Shown: positions 1 through 6,861, numbered from the stretch's first letter. The stretch is DNA of 8,405 bases from Bacillota bacterium (GCA_023425485.1 JAFACO010000383.1:1-8405); one strand, 5' to 3'. Notes: generated by a model not told the origin, from the sequence alone. Program-made: numbers and translations.

Positions 1-1461
1 GAATTGATAGGATGCCTCCATATTCTGTCTCAGTCCTTCGCCTAAAGATTCTGCACCGTCACAACCAAGTCCAATGGTCTCGTTGTAATCCAGCTTCATG
101 TATTCAAACTGATACTTTTTTAATAGACCAATTACTTTATCTGATAAATACTCCTGTACCCAGGGATTTCGCATATCCCAAAAACGTCTCATAGAAGTTG
201 TTAATACCTTACCATCTCTTTTTAACAGGTGTTCTTCTAATTGATATGCTTTGGCAGCAGAACCAACATTCTCTATTTCAAACCAGATGCCCGGTTTCAT
301 ATTATACTCTCTGATTAACTCCACTGTTTTTTCAAGACCCATTGGGAATAAGTCCTCTGAAACCTTGTAGTCACCCATAGCAATATCCCAGGGAATTCCC
401 TCTTCTTTATACCAGCCACAGTCAATTACGAAATACTTTATCCCTAAGTCCTTTATCTTACCTAGAATTTGTGAGATATTCTCATGGGAAGGACATCCCC
501 AGGTGGTGCAATACTCATTAAATATAATCGGTAGCTCCTGTTCACTCTCCGGTAAATCTTCTAAAAATCGATTTCCACTTTTCGTAAGCTTTTGAGCAAT
601 GTTATCCACGCCACCGCCTTTGCACACTGTAATTATTGCAGTTGGTGTGGTAAATCGCCCACCTGGTGTAATTGTTTTCATCCAATGCCCAAATTCCCGG
701 TCTGCAAGTCCTCCTGATATTGCAACTCCATCATCCTTACGATAGATTTCCATCTGCCAGGATGCATTATGAGCAAGCTGTGCTCCCCAGAATATATCAT
801 TCTTCTCATCCTCAATAACTAAGAATGGAAAATACTTATTAACCGCCATAGAACCTACCTGACCAAACCGTTCTGCCCTAACCGCATGCCCTGCCCAAGA
901 GGGTTCTAATTGCAAATCTTCTTAGCTGGTACTTTCCAGTCTTCCTTCCATACTCCAGACGCTTCTAATTCGATGAACCTTTAGGGTATCATAAGCATCC
1001 CCATCTGTAAAAGGGGTAAGCCCGCCAAGTGAAAAGCTTGAAATCATCTCAAGAGCAACATCTTCTGTCCTTAAGTTGTGAAAGACATTATAGGTCTCAA
1101 TACAATCACTATCCTTAAAAAGTTGTAGATGATGCTCTACTTTATATCCGCGCTGATCAATTAAGGTTGTAATAACTTCTTCTCTATCCTCAAAGTAGAC
1201 TACGTCTTGTTGTTCATAAGTCATACAATTGGTCGATTCCCCCTGCCGCAGGGTAACCCCGCCTGCATAAGCACCGGGATAAACATCTCCCACTATCTTA
1301 AGCTGTACGAGCGAATCAACAATCTGTTTTTTCTTCTCCCACTCAACCGGTTCCATACCAATCGGCAACAACATCAGCCCAACATTCTTCGTCACTGAAT
1401 CAATCATATATACAATATCTGTATCCTTAAAAGAATACTTCTTTAAAATCGAAACTGCCAT
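1..1461 (-). pseudogene. GH36-type alpha-galactosidase interrupted by an in-frame TAA (3' end outside window)
   Basis: Predicted cytoplasmic glycoside hydrolase releasing terminal alpha-galactose from oligosaccharides. The ATG at 1459-1461 follows a purine-rich Shine-Dalgarno (AGGAAGG). The frame runs 179 codons to a TAA at 922-924, then stays open in the same frame for another 307 codons to the window edge. Both parts read as one GH36-like protein. The N-terminal beta-sandwich ends near GRLES, and the second part opens EDLQLEPSWAGH. The barrel then shows NEYCTTWGCPSH (315-326), VIDCGWY (345-351), GIWFEIEN (391-398) and YMKLDYNET (454-462), where D458 is the likely catalytic nucleophile. The acid/base region lies beyond the window. 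It belongs to a different GH36 branch from the gene at 7061-8405 (NEYCTTWGCP instead of NNWEATYF). It is last in the transporter operon order but separated by 406 bases. The stop is either a real nonsense mutation or a sequencing error. A complete protein cannot be made without readthrough. Confidence 0.85.
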
Positions 1462-1577
1462 GTTCCCTTCCTTTCTTCACCATCCAGTATCTGTATTCTT
1501 ATCTGCATTTTCTTTATCCTTATTTTTAAATCTTTTTATCTATAACTTTTATCTTTTAACTTTTGTCCTTTGTCTTT

Positions 1578-1695
1578 ATCTTTTGTCTTCATCTTTTATC
1601 TTCATCTTTTATCATCATATTTTGTCTTCATCTTTCTTCTATCTTTTGTCTTCATATTTTGTTTTCTATCTTTTATCTTCTATCTTTTGTCTTTT
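1578..1695. repeat. 13-nt tandem repeat array, pyrimidine-rich on the plus strand
   Basis: About nine head-to-tail units fit the consensus ATCTTTTGTCTTC. Units start at 1578, 1591, 1604 and 1617 (13 nt each), 1630 (11 nt), 1641 (13 nt), and 1654, 1668 and 1682 (14 nt each). Less regular units of the same flavour reach back to about 1505. Read in the direction of the flanking genes the strand is purine-rich (GAAGACAAAAGAT), and it would form a long A/G-rich leader ahead of the alpha-galactosidase starting at 1461. The array and the palindrome at 1746-1861 fill most of the 406-base gap 1462-1867. I see no gene there, and nothing recognisable in 1696-1745. Such arrays can vary in copy number by slippage. 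No function can be assigned. Confidence 0.85.
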
Positions 1696-1745
1696 ACGTC
1701 CACTTCTCCGATTGGTTTGAATTAATAAATCATTAGAGAAAACCA

Positions 1746-1861
1746 GGAATATGAGTGCATATATGATCAGATGGCGAAGACCGGCAAACAATGGTTGAAC
1801 GTACTTATCAACCATTGTTTGGTAAGGCAAGTCCAGATGATTATATATGCACTCATATTCC
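1746..1861. repeat. 116-nt imperfect palindrome able to form a long hairpin
   Basis: The outer arms 1746-1769 and 1838-1861 pair over 24 positions with one G-T wobble. A tandem G-A mismatch and a three-base pairing (1772-1774 with 1833-1835) follow. An unpaired or weakly paired section of 10 and 11 bases comes next. Then there is a perfect 14-bp inner stem (1785-1798 with 1808-1821) around a 9-base loop (1799-1807). It begins six bases after the stop codon of the permease ending at 1868. On the minus strand only a weak T-run (GGTTTTCTC) follows, so it is not a typical intrinsic terminator. It could be a MITE-like or other dispersed palindromic element, or an RNA structure damping expression of the downstream alpha-galactosidase. 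No target-site duplication is evident. Confidence 0.85.
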
Positions 1862-1867
1862 GTCCCT

Positions 1868-2740
1868 CTATCCCTTAACGGCACCAACCGTCATTCCTTT
1901 AATAAAGTATTTCTGTAAACTGATAAACAAAATTGCAATTGGCAATATAGATATTACAATGGCAGCCATCGCCGTCGTGTAATCACTGGTTTGAGCAGAG
2001 AATAAGGATTGTATTGCCACCGTCAGTGTTTTCATTTGCTTTTTACTGACAAACAGACTAGCCAGGAGGTAATCGTTCCAAATTTGAAAGGACTGCATAA
2101 TAATCAAAGTCGCCATGGCTGGTTTTAGTAACGGAAATACAATTTTAAAGTAAGTCTTAATAATAGAACAACCATCAATTCTTGCTGCTTCTTCAAGCTC
2201 TACCGGTACCGTTGACATAAAGCTGGTCATTAAAAATACACCGAAGGAAATAGTTGTGGCTATATACATAAAGATAATGCCGTATCTTGTATTCGTAAGT
2301 TTTAAATTAAACCCTATTATATAAATAGGTAGAAACAGTGCTTGATAAGGAATTAGAATACCAACAATAAAGTATACATAGAGGAATTTAAAAAACTTAT
2401 GCTTACAGCGAGCAATCGCCCAAGCCGTCACCCCACATAATAGTGCAAGAATTAGAACGCTGATAACCGTATAAAGCAGAGTATTTGTAAAGGTAACTAC
2501 CATATCAAGTTTCTGAAATGCCTTAATATAATTTTGAAAGTTAAGTGTTTCCGGTAAGGAAAGAGGACTGCTTAGATACAACTCTTTCTTAGTTTTAAAG
2601 GAATAATTAATTACAATAAAAATAGGTGCAAGGAATATAATCGCAACAATAGTCATTATAATCTGTAGAATAAAGGTGCTTTTGGTATAGGGTTGATTCG
2701 GAATAGAATCCTTTTCTTTCTTATGTCTTTTCGTTGTCAT
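1868..2740 (-). CDS. Carbohydrate ABC transporter permease, MalG-type
   Basis: Inner-membrane permease of a CUT1-type sugar importer, pairing with the permease encoded just upstream. The protein has 290 residues, normal for the MalG/COG0395 family. A basic N-terminus (KRHKKEK) is followed by a first membrane segment near 23-46, the periplasm-facing stretch with PETLNFQNY typical of MalG proteins, and further helices near 88-110, 117-142, 152-172, 207-225 and 257-275. The EAA loop that contacts the ATPase is clear at 184-204 (EEAARIDG, then FPLLKP). The C-terminus ends KGMTVGAVKG, the classic MalG-like tail. Its ATG shares one base with the TAA of the upstream permease (TAATG), and an AAGGAGG Shine-Dalgarno lies inside the end of that gene, implying translational coupling. 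The substrate, probably an alpha-galactoside, is inferred from the flanking GH36 genes. Confidence 0.95.
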   Translation of the reverse strand: MTTKRHKKEKDSIPNQPYTKSTFILQIIMTIVAIIFLAPIFIVINYSFKTKKELYLSSPLSLPETLNFQNYIKAFQKLDMVVTFTNTLLYTVISVLILALLCGVTAWAIARCKHKFFKFLYVYFIVGILIPYQALFLPIYIIGFNLKLTNTRYGIIFMYIATTISFGVFLMTSFMSTVPVELEEAARIDGCSIIKTYFKIVFPLLKPAMATLIIMQSFQIWNDYLLASLFVSKKQMKTLTVAIQSLFSAQTSDYTTAMAAIVISILPIAILFISLQKYFIKGMTVGAVKG

Positions 2741-3630
2741 TATGCCTGAACCTCCTTACTCTTAAGACCTTTTACTTGTATCAATGCTACCAGTAGCAAC
2801 ACAATGACAAGAGTAACTGACATAGCAGAACCATATCCATATTGTCTGCCGTTAATTGCTGTTGTATAAGTCTGATAAATAATGGAAGTTGAGGCTCTGC
2901 CCGGTCCGCCCTTGGTGGAAGATACCAGTAAGTCATACACCTTCAAGGAACCAGTCGTAATTCCAACCACACAAATTGTAATAGCTGGTGCTAACATTGG
3001 TATTGTTACATTTCGAAATCTTCTTATCGCTCCTGCTCCGTCAACTCTTGCTGCTTCATATAATTCTGTTGGGATGGATTGAAGTCCAGCCAGATAAATT
3101 AACATCCAATAGCCAATCCACTGCCAGTTATTTGCAATTAAAAGACCAGATAAAACTGTATCCCCATCACCAAATAACAAGAAGTTAATACTGGTTCCTA
3201 AGATATCATTGATGGCAGGTAATACATTAGAAAACATTCTAAGCCACACGAAACCAACGATAACCGCACTGATCAAACAAGGAACAAAGAAAGCGGTACG
3301 ATATAATTTCTGCGCTTTAATACCACGATCAAGCGCCATGGCAAATAATAAGGCAAGTACATTTTGAATAATTGTATTACCTATTGTGAATTTAATTGTA
3401 AACCACCAGGCATTGCGAAAATCTGAATCTCCCCATAAATTAATGTAATTCTCGAACCCGACAAAGGGTTTCACCTTGGTCATACCATCCCAGCTGGTGA
3501 AGGAATATCTTACTGCCAATAACATAGGAATAATAAGCCCTATTGTAAATATGACTAACCCTGGTAACACCAGCAGAAAGTACTGCCTAAAAACAACTTT
3601 ATCCCAATTAGCCTTTTTCTGTCTGCTCAT
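2740..3630 (-). CDS. Carbohydrate ABC transporter permease, MalF/UgpA-type
   Basis: Second membrane subunit of the same CUT1 sugar importer. At 296 residues it is the short six-helix form found in Gram-positive oligosaccharide transporters (COG1175-like), without the large periplasmic loop of E. coli MalF. It shows a first helix near 17-41, then YSFTSWDG (42-49) and FVGFENYINLW (56-66), typical of this family. Helices lie near 73-99, 111-133, 160-183, 213-233 and 268-286. The EAA loop is at 192-211 (EAARVDGAGA, then FRNVTIP). GGPGRAS at 241-247 is another family signature. The ATG is preceded by AAAGGAG. It follows the binding-protein gene after 134 bases that contain a strong hairpin, and it overlaps the next permease by one base. 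The neighbouring alpha-galactosidases point to raffinose or melibiose-like substrates, which is inference. Confidence 0.95.
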   Translation of the reverse strand: MSRQKKANWDKVVFRQYFLLVLPGLVIFTIGLIIPMLLAVRYSFTSWDGMTKVKPFVGFENYINLWGDSDFRNAWWFTIKFTIGNTIIQNVLALLFAMALDRGIKAQKLYRTAFFVPCLISAVIVGFVWLRMFSNVLPAINDILGTSINFLLFGDGDTVLSGLLIANNWQWIGYWMLIYLAGLQSIPTELYEAARVDGAGAIRRFRNVTIPMLAPAITICVVGITTGSLKVYDLLVSSTKGGPGRASTSIIYQTYTTAINGRQYGYGSAMSVTLVIVLLLVALIQVKGLKSKEVQA

Positions 3631-3680
3631 CCTCTTAACTCCTTTAATGTTGGCCCAAGAAAACCTCGATGCCTGATAGG

Positions 3681-3715
3681 ATAGGGCTGCGCAGAATGGC
3701 AGCCCTATGTTTTTT
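3681..3715. promoter_or_regulatory. Intercistronic hairpin between binding-protein and permease genes
   Basis: A perfect 10-bp GC-rich stem (ATAGGGCTGC at 3681-3690 with GCAGCCCTAT at 3699-3708) closes an 8-base loop. For the minus-strand operon this lies about 55 bases after the binding-protein stop and before the permease start. Stem-loops here are well known in sugar ABC operons, where they stabilise the upstream message so that binding protein exceeds permease. A run of six Ts (3710-3715) follows on the plus strand, not the minus. As a rho-independent terminator it would therefore act on antisense (plus-strand) transcription, while operon transcripts could read through. Confidence 0.75.
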
Positions 3716-3764
3716 ATATCACGCTTTCTTGCTGTTTCTGAAATTGTGTTTTGTTTAGATTTAA

Positions 3765-5093
3765 TTAGTTGGCACTGCTTGCATCTACTCTGCCATCAGA
3801 AGCTGCAAGAGCATCTTCAAAGGTCTCATCCCCCTGTAACCAAGCTGCAATATCCTTTGCATTTTCCTCCTGGAAGCCACCCCATACTAACTGGTTATTA
3901 CCAAGGGTTACGTCTACAATCTTTCCTTCTGCTGCATAGGTATCAATATCTGCCTGGCTAGGGTTAGTAAAGGTAGGTGTTACATCCTTTAACATAGGTG
4001 CTGTCTTAGTATAATCATAGATTTCTACTGCAAGTTCTTTATCACCTGTTAGTACATCCAGCACGCAATTAATTGCTTCCTGATTTTTGCTGGCAGCACT
4101 TGTCATAACTGTAATGTTAGGTTCAAAGATTAACTTGGAATCACCCGTCTGATTAGGGAAGGGGAAGATACCAAAATTAAAGTTCTCATCAATATCTAAG
4201 AAGTTCTGAATGGACCAGGAACCGGACACCTTCATTGCTGCTTCCCCTAATACCATTCTTGCATCGCAATCTGTCTGTTCTGTTGAAAATGTATCTGTAT
4301 ATGTATTATCAAAGATTAACTTGTTATAGCTATAAGCATTCTGGAATTCTTTCGAATTAGTGAAATTAGTCTCACCTGCTCTAAACTTATCACCCCAGGT
4401 AGGGTCATTATTAAATACATCATTCATAGCAAATTGCATGGTGATATTACCAATGGACCAGGTATCCACCATATGGCTTGCAAATGGAGTAATTCCCTTA
4501 GCCTTGCAATCATCAATAATTGCCTGAAGTTCTTCAATTGTCGTAGGTACGGACCAACCATTTTCAGCAAACATATCTTTATTATAGTAAACACCTTGAT
4601 ATAACGCGTTATAAACCAGTCCATAAACCTTTCCATCAACGGATACGTTGGTGTTAGCTGCATCCAATACTCTACCAGTATACTCACTATTAATTTTGCC
4701 TAAAATTCCCTGTGAGGTATAGGTCTTAACATCCTGTGCCTTACCAATCATAATATCAGGAAGACCGGACTGCATATATTGCTGCATCTTCGGTTGGAAA
4801 TCGTTACCCCAATCCACGCATTCCCATTCTAAGGTTATGTTTGGATACTTTTTCGCTAACGCTGCATCAATTAAATCCTCGATGCCTGCATCTGTGGTAG
4901 ATTGACCTGCCAAAACAGTAAGAGTCACTTTCTCAGCTGGTTCCTCGTTAGTAGGTTCTTCTGTGTCTGTAACAGCTTTCGTAGGAGTCTCCCCAGTGGT
5001 GTCCTTGTCCGTCTTGTTGCTGCTTCCACATGCTGTGAATAACGCTGTGGTCATTGTTAATGCAAGTAAAAGGCTAACCAGTTTTCTTTTCAT
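3765..5093 (-). CDS. Extracellular sugar-binding lipoprotein of ABC transporter
   Basis: Solute-binding protein (SBP_bac_1/COG1653 type) that captures the sugar outside the cell and delivers it to the two permeases encoded downstream. The protein has 442 residues, usual for the family. The signal peptide has basic KRK, a hydrophobic core and a lipobox ending FTA-C, so lipidation is predicted at C22. A low-complexity linker rich in T, E and K (about 24-55) follows, then a mature domain starting VTLTVLAGQSTTDAG. Family-like stretches include MQSGLPDIMIGKAQDV, GKVYGLVYNALYQGVYYNKDMFAENGW and GEAAMKVSGSWSIQNF. The ATG at 5091-5093 is preceded by GAGAGGG. It is the first gene after the divergent intergenic region with a candidate promoter and operator, and it is followed by a strong hairpin likely to raise its expression over the permeases. 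Ligand specificity cannot be read from the sequence; an alpha-galactoside is inferred. Confidence 0.95.
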   Translation of the reverse strand: MKRKLVSLLLALTMTTALFTACGSSNKTDKDTTGETPTKAVTDTEEPTNEEPAEKVTLTVLAGQSTTDAGIEDLIDAALAKKYPNITLEWECVDWGNDFQPKMQQYMQSGLPDIMIGKAQDVKTYTSQGILGKINSEYTGRVLDAANTNVSVDGKVYGLVYNALYQGVYYNKDMFAENGWSVPTTIEELQAIIDDCKAKGITPFASHMVDTWSIGNITMQFAMNDVFNNDPTWGDKFRAGETNFTNSKEFQNAYSYNKLIFDNTYTDTFSTEQTDCDARMVLGEAAMKVSGSWSIQNFLDIDENFNFGIFPFPNQTGDSKLIFEPNITVMTSAASKNQEAINCVLDVLTGDKELAVEIYDYTKTAPMLKDVTPTFTNPSQADIDTYAAEGKIVDVTLGNNQLVWGGFQEENAKDIAAWLQGDETFEDALAASDGRVDASSAN

Positions 5094-5176
5094 AAAATTT
5101 ACCCTCTCTCTTGAAATATTGTTTTGTTGCTACGCTAATTGTAGCTTTTTTTATTCCATCGAAAGTAGGACTATTT

Positions 5177-5192
5177 TGAAAATCGAGTTGCA
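5177..5192. promoter_or_regulatory. Candidate operator dyad upstream of the sugar-binding protein gene
   Basis: TGAAAATCGAGTTGCA is an imperfect dyad centred on TCGA: 12 of 16 positions match its own reverse complement (TGnAAnTCGAnTTnCA). It lies about 85 bases upstream of the binding-protein ATG and just downstream of the proposed promoter at 5210-5238, where a LacI-family repressor or CcpA-like protein could block transcription. It resembles but does not match the usual cre consensus. Three copies of TTTTGAA at 5174, 5196 and 5204 also lie around it. The role is inferred from position and symmetry only. Confidence 0.35.
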
Positions 5193-5209
5193 CTTTTTTG
5201 AACTTTTGA

Positions 5210-5238
5210 ATAATGGAAGTAAATATTTGTTATGGCAA
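5210..5238 (-). promoter_or_regulatory. Candidate sigma-A promoter for the sugar transporter operon
   Basis: On the minus strand TTGCCA (5233-5238, 5 of 6 to TTGACA) and CATTAT (5210-5215, 4 of 6 to TATAAT) are separated by 17 bases. This predicts a start near 5203 and a leader of about 110 bases before the binding-protein ATG. In AT-rich DNA such matches arise by chance, so this is the best candidate rather than a proven site. Confidence 0.35.
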
Positions 5239-5295
5239 AATAATGCAATCTATTGTAATATAAGTTATATTGTTTAAACACAATTTAGTATAATT

Positions 5296-5300
5296 GGAGG
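5296..5300 (+). promoter_or_regulatory. Ribosome binding site deciding the start at 5312
   Basis: GGAGG lies 11 bases before the ATG at 5312. The frame is also open from a TTG at 5294, but that codon overlaps this site and would add six residues (MEEIVK) that are simply the translated Shine-Dalgarno. The ATG at 5312 is therefore the real start. Confidence 0.75.
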
Positions 5301-5311
5301 AGATAGTTAAA

Positions 5312-5638
5312 ATGCCTAGACATGAATTTGGAATTATGCAAAGTGAACCTATGAAAGGTGAACGATTTGATGAATATGAGCCTGAAAAATACGACTGCAT
5401 TACCATCGATGATGTTTTCATTGAACCTCTCCTGTCAGAACTATTAGATATCAATTTTTATTGGCATTCAATTGATGTTCCTGGCAAAGGTATAGCATAT
5501 TTGGGTATTACTTTAATACCACCAGTATCTCTTCATTCAATGATAGATAAAATTTCTAACATTACAGATTTTTTCCGTTATTGTTTGCTTAGTTGCAGTC
5601 GTTGTTTCTGTGATAAATCTAACCTATGTAACGGATAA
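5312..5638 (+). pseudogene. Truncated small conserved hypothetical protein (MPRHEFGIM... family)
   Basis: A 108-residue frame from the ATG at 5312. The first 80 or so residues resemble a family of short soluble proteins of unknown function in Firmicutes, which I recognise by MPRHEFGIMQ, GERFDEYEPEKY, CITIDDVFIEP, FYWHSIDVPGKG and LGITLIPP. As I recall, these continue with a soluble C-terminal helix and end near residue 120. Here the family likeness stops after SMIDKISNITDF (about residue 87). The remainder (FRYCLLSCSRCFCDKSNLCNG) is cysteine-rich out-of-frame translation of DNA that in another frame encodes a membrane segment. It therefore looks like a gene that lost its 3' end by recombination or deletion. 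The N-terminal part may still be translated. The function of the family is unknown to me. Confidence 0.6.
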
Positions 5639-5753
5639 CAAAATGAAAGCCGGAACAGATATTACATTATTTTGGTGCACAATATCAATTTTATTTGCAA
5701 ATATAACAATATGCATTTCGAGTTATACTAAATTCAAAAAGCATTTAAAGTAA
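5547..5753 (+). pseudogene. Remnant of a small two-helix membrane protein, without start codon
   Basis: The frame one base ahead of the preceding gene is open from just after a TAG at 5544-5546 to a TAA at 5751-5753. It encodes about 68 residues with two hydrophobic segments: one beginning SVIVCLVAVVVSVINL, the other beginning ITLFWCTISILFANI. Between them is a polar loop (TDNKMKAGTD), and a basic tail KFKKHLK follows. This is the layout of many small Firmicutes two-helix membrane proteins. There is no ATG or ribosome binding site ahead of the first helix, and the 5' end overlaps the truncated gene before it. The simplest reading is the 3' part of a membrane-protein gene joined to the 5' part of the MPRHEFGIM-type gene near 5547-5577. 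A single-base frameshift in the six-T run at 5569-5574 would fuse the two frames, but a natural fusion of that kind is unknown to me. Confidence 0.5.
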
Positions 5754-5793
5754 AAATATTTATATACTACTCTAACACAGGTGGGGAAAGAAT

Positions 5794-6252
5794 ATGAAGA
5801 TAATAAAAGTAACCGATCTTTTTCTTGCAAGTTCATGTGATGAAATGTTAACAGCCTTAATCATGGATGAAAGAAGTTATGATACTAATATCAGGGAAGA
5901 CTTTGTGGTTCGTGATTGGTATTCAACTACATTGGATAATGAACAGCTAGTAACATTTGTTGCCATGCAAGGAGAAGAAGTAATTGGATTTATTCATGGA
6001 TTTGTAAAAGACGAGGCTGGTACCTTTGTGAATAATACTGTAATAGTTCTGGATGCCATGTATGTAAAAGAAAAAAACAGAAAACAGGGTATTGGAACTG
6101 CGCTTATTGAAGAGTTTAAGAAATGGGGTAAATCAGTTGATGCAAAATTCATTGATTTAAAGGTTTTAGTCGATAATTCTTCAGCAATTGAATTATACAA
6201 AAAGCATTCTTTTACACCATTAAAAAGCTATATGAGAAGTACACTAGAATAG
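5794..6252 (+). CDS. GNAT-family N-acetyltransferase
   Basis: Predicted cytoplasmic acetyl-CoA-dependent acetyltransferase of 152 residues, the usual length of a single GNAT domain. Acetyl-CoA-binding motif A is visible as VKEKNRKQGIGTALIEEF (91-108), with R96-x-x-G99-x-G101 forming the pyrophosphate loop. Motif B follows as LVDNSSAIELYKKHSF (125-140), with the conserved N128, A131, Y135 and F140. The strand before motif A (VIVLDAMYV) is typical. The ATG is preceded by GGTGGGG. It lies between the truncated small genes and arr on the same strand, with 129 bases before arr. The substrate is not predictable: GNATs next to resistance genes sometimes modify drugs, but many act on proteins or small amines. 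I see no terminator between it and arr, so some cotranscription is possible. Confidence 0.9.
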   Translation: MKIIKVTDLFLASSCDEMLTALIMDERSYDTNIREDFVVRDWYSTTLDNEQLVTFVAMQGEEVIGFIHGFVKDEAGTFVNNTVIVLDAMYVKEKNRKQGIGTALIEEFKKWGKSVDAKFIDLKVLVDNSSAIELYKKHSFTPLKSYMRSTLE

Positions 6253-6367
6253 TCTATTTTAATTCTCAATTTATGAAATAGTACCTTTAGAAAACATCTT
6301 AATATTGTAGAAATGTATACTTCCAATGATATTTATAAACAATGTACATAGACAAATTTAATTTTGT

Positions 6368-6374
6368 AAGGAGG
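6368..6374 (+). promoter_or_regulatory. Strong ribosome binding site of arr
   Basis: AAGGAGG lies seven bases before the ATG at 6382. An internal ATG at 6421 (residue 14) has no comparable site, so the longer form is the expected product. Confidence 0.85.
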
Positions 6375-6381
6375 ACAGTGT

Positions 6382-6846
6382 ATGAACAAAAAAGCTTCGA
6401 ATGAAATAAATATAGAGAATATGACAGTATTGCAGAACAACACTGCATTAGACTCAGGGCCCTTTTATCACGGCACAAAAGCTGACTTAAAGCCAGGGGA
6501 TTTGCTGGAGCCAGGCTTTAGCTCTAATTATGGCAGTCAAAAGAAGGCTAACTTTGTCTACCTAACTGCAACATTAGATGCAGCTATATGGGGAGCTGAA
6601 CTTGCAGTTGGTGACAACCCCGGCCGTATTTATCGTGTAGAACCCACTGGTAGCTTCGAGAACGATCCGAATTTAACGGACAAGAAGTTTCCCGGGAATC
6701 CAACAAGATCCTACCGTACTCAACAGCCACTACGTGTTATAGACGAAGTTTTAGACTGGGTGGGTCACTCACCAGAAGTGTTACAAAACATGTTAAATCA
6801 TCTTGAGAGTTTAAAAAAGCTAGGCATCGAAGCAATTAACGATTGA
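6382..6846 (+). CDS. arr: Arr-type rifamycin ADP-ribosyltransferase
   Basis: Cytoplasmic enzyme that transfers ADP-ribose from NAD+ to the hydroxyl at C23 of rifamycins, inactivating them. The protein has 154 residues, a little longer than classic Arr (about 140) because of an 11-residue N-terminal extension. Family signatures are clear: GPFYHGTKADLKPGDLL (26-42), GFSSNY (45-50), VYLTATLDAAIWGAELA (59-75), YRVEPTGSFENDPN (84-97) and TDKKFPGNPTRSYR (99-112). H30, Y60 and D95 match the catalytic or NAD-binding H19, Y49 and D84 of Mycobacterium smegmatis Arr with a constant offset of 11. It has a strong Shine-Dalgarno and its own downstream terminator. Its middle looks somewhat richer in G and C than the GNAT gene upstream, consistent with separate acquisition, though I have not measured this. 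Identity is near certain; actual resistance depends on expression. Confidence 0.96.
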   Translation: MNKKASNEINIENMTVLQNNTALDSGPFYHGTKADLKPGDLLEPGFSSNYGSQKKANFVYLTATLDAAIWGAELAVGDNPGRIYRVEPTGSFENDPNLTDKKFPGNPTRSYRTQQPLRVIDEVLDWVGHSPEVLQNMLNHLESLKKLGIEAIND

Positions 6847-6861
6847 CATCTTGCAAGCTGC

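Noticed and set aside
922..924. Alternative genetic code with TAA as a sense codon
   Set aside because: Other intact frames here end at TAA, including the MalF-type permease where the TAA overlaps the next start (TAATG).
1578..1695. Possible CRISPR array
   Set aside because: The repeats are 13 nt, contiguous and without spacers, so this is a simple tandem repeat.
1460..1720. 86-codon plus-strand frame rich in F, L, S and Y
   Set aside because: It is the translation of the pyrimidine-rich repeat array and mimics a membrane protein only because of TTT/CTT/TCT codons.
1666..1887. 73-codon minus-strand frame from a TTG, running through the palindrome
   Set aside because: It starts inside the end of the permease gene without a ribosome binding site and runs through the palindrome into the tandem repeats. 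The open frame is a by-product of that structure.
5129..5152. Small hairpin (GCTAC/GTAGC) followed by seven Ts on the plus strand
   Set aside because: The stem is only 5 bp and no plus-strand gene lies upstream to be terminated. It is probably chance in the leader of the binding-protein gene.
4963..5277. 104-codon plus-strand frame opposite the start of the binding-protein gene
   Set aside because: It is antisense to a strongly supported lipoprotein gene and its promoter, with no ribosome binding site or recognisable domain.
5289..5294. Perfect TATAAT that could be a -10 box for the plus-strand block
   Set aside because: Transcription would start after the GGAGG at 5296-5300, removing the ribosome binding site, and there is no matching -35 element at 16-18 bases.
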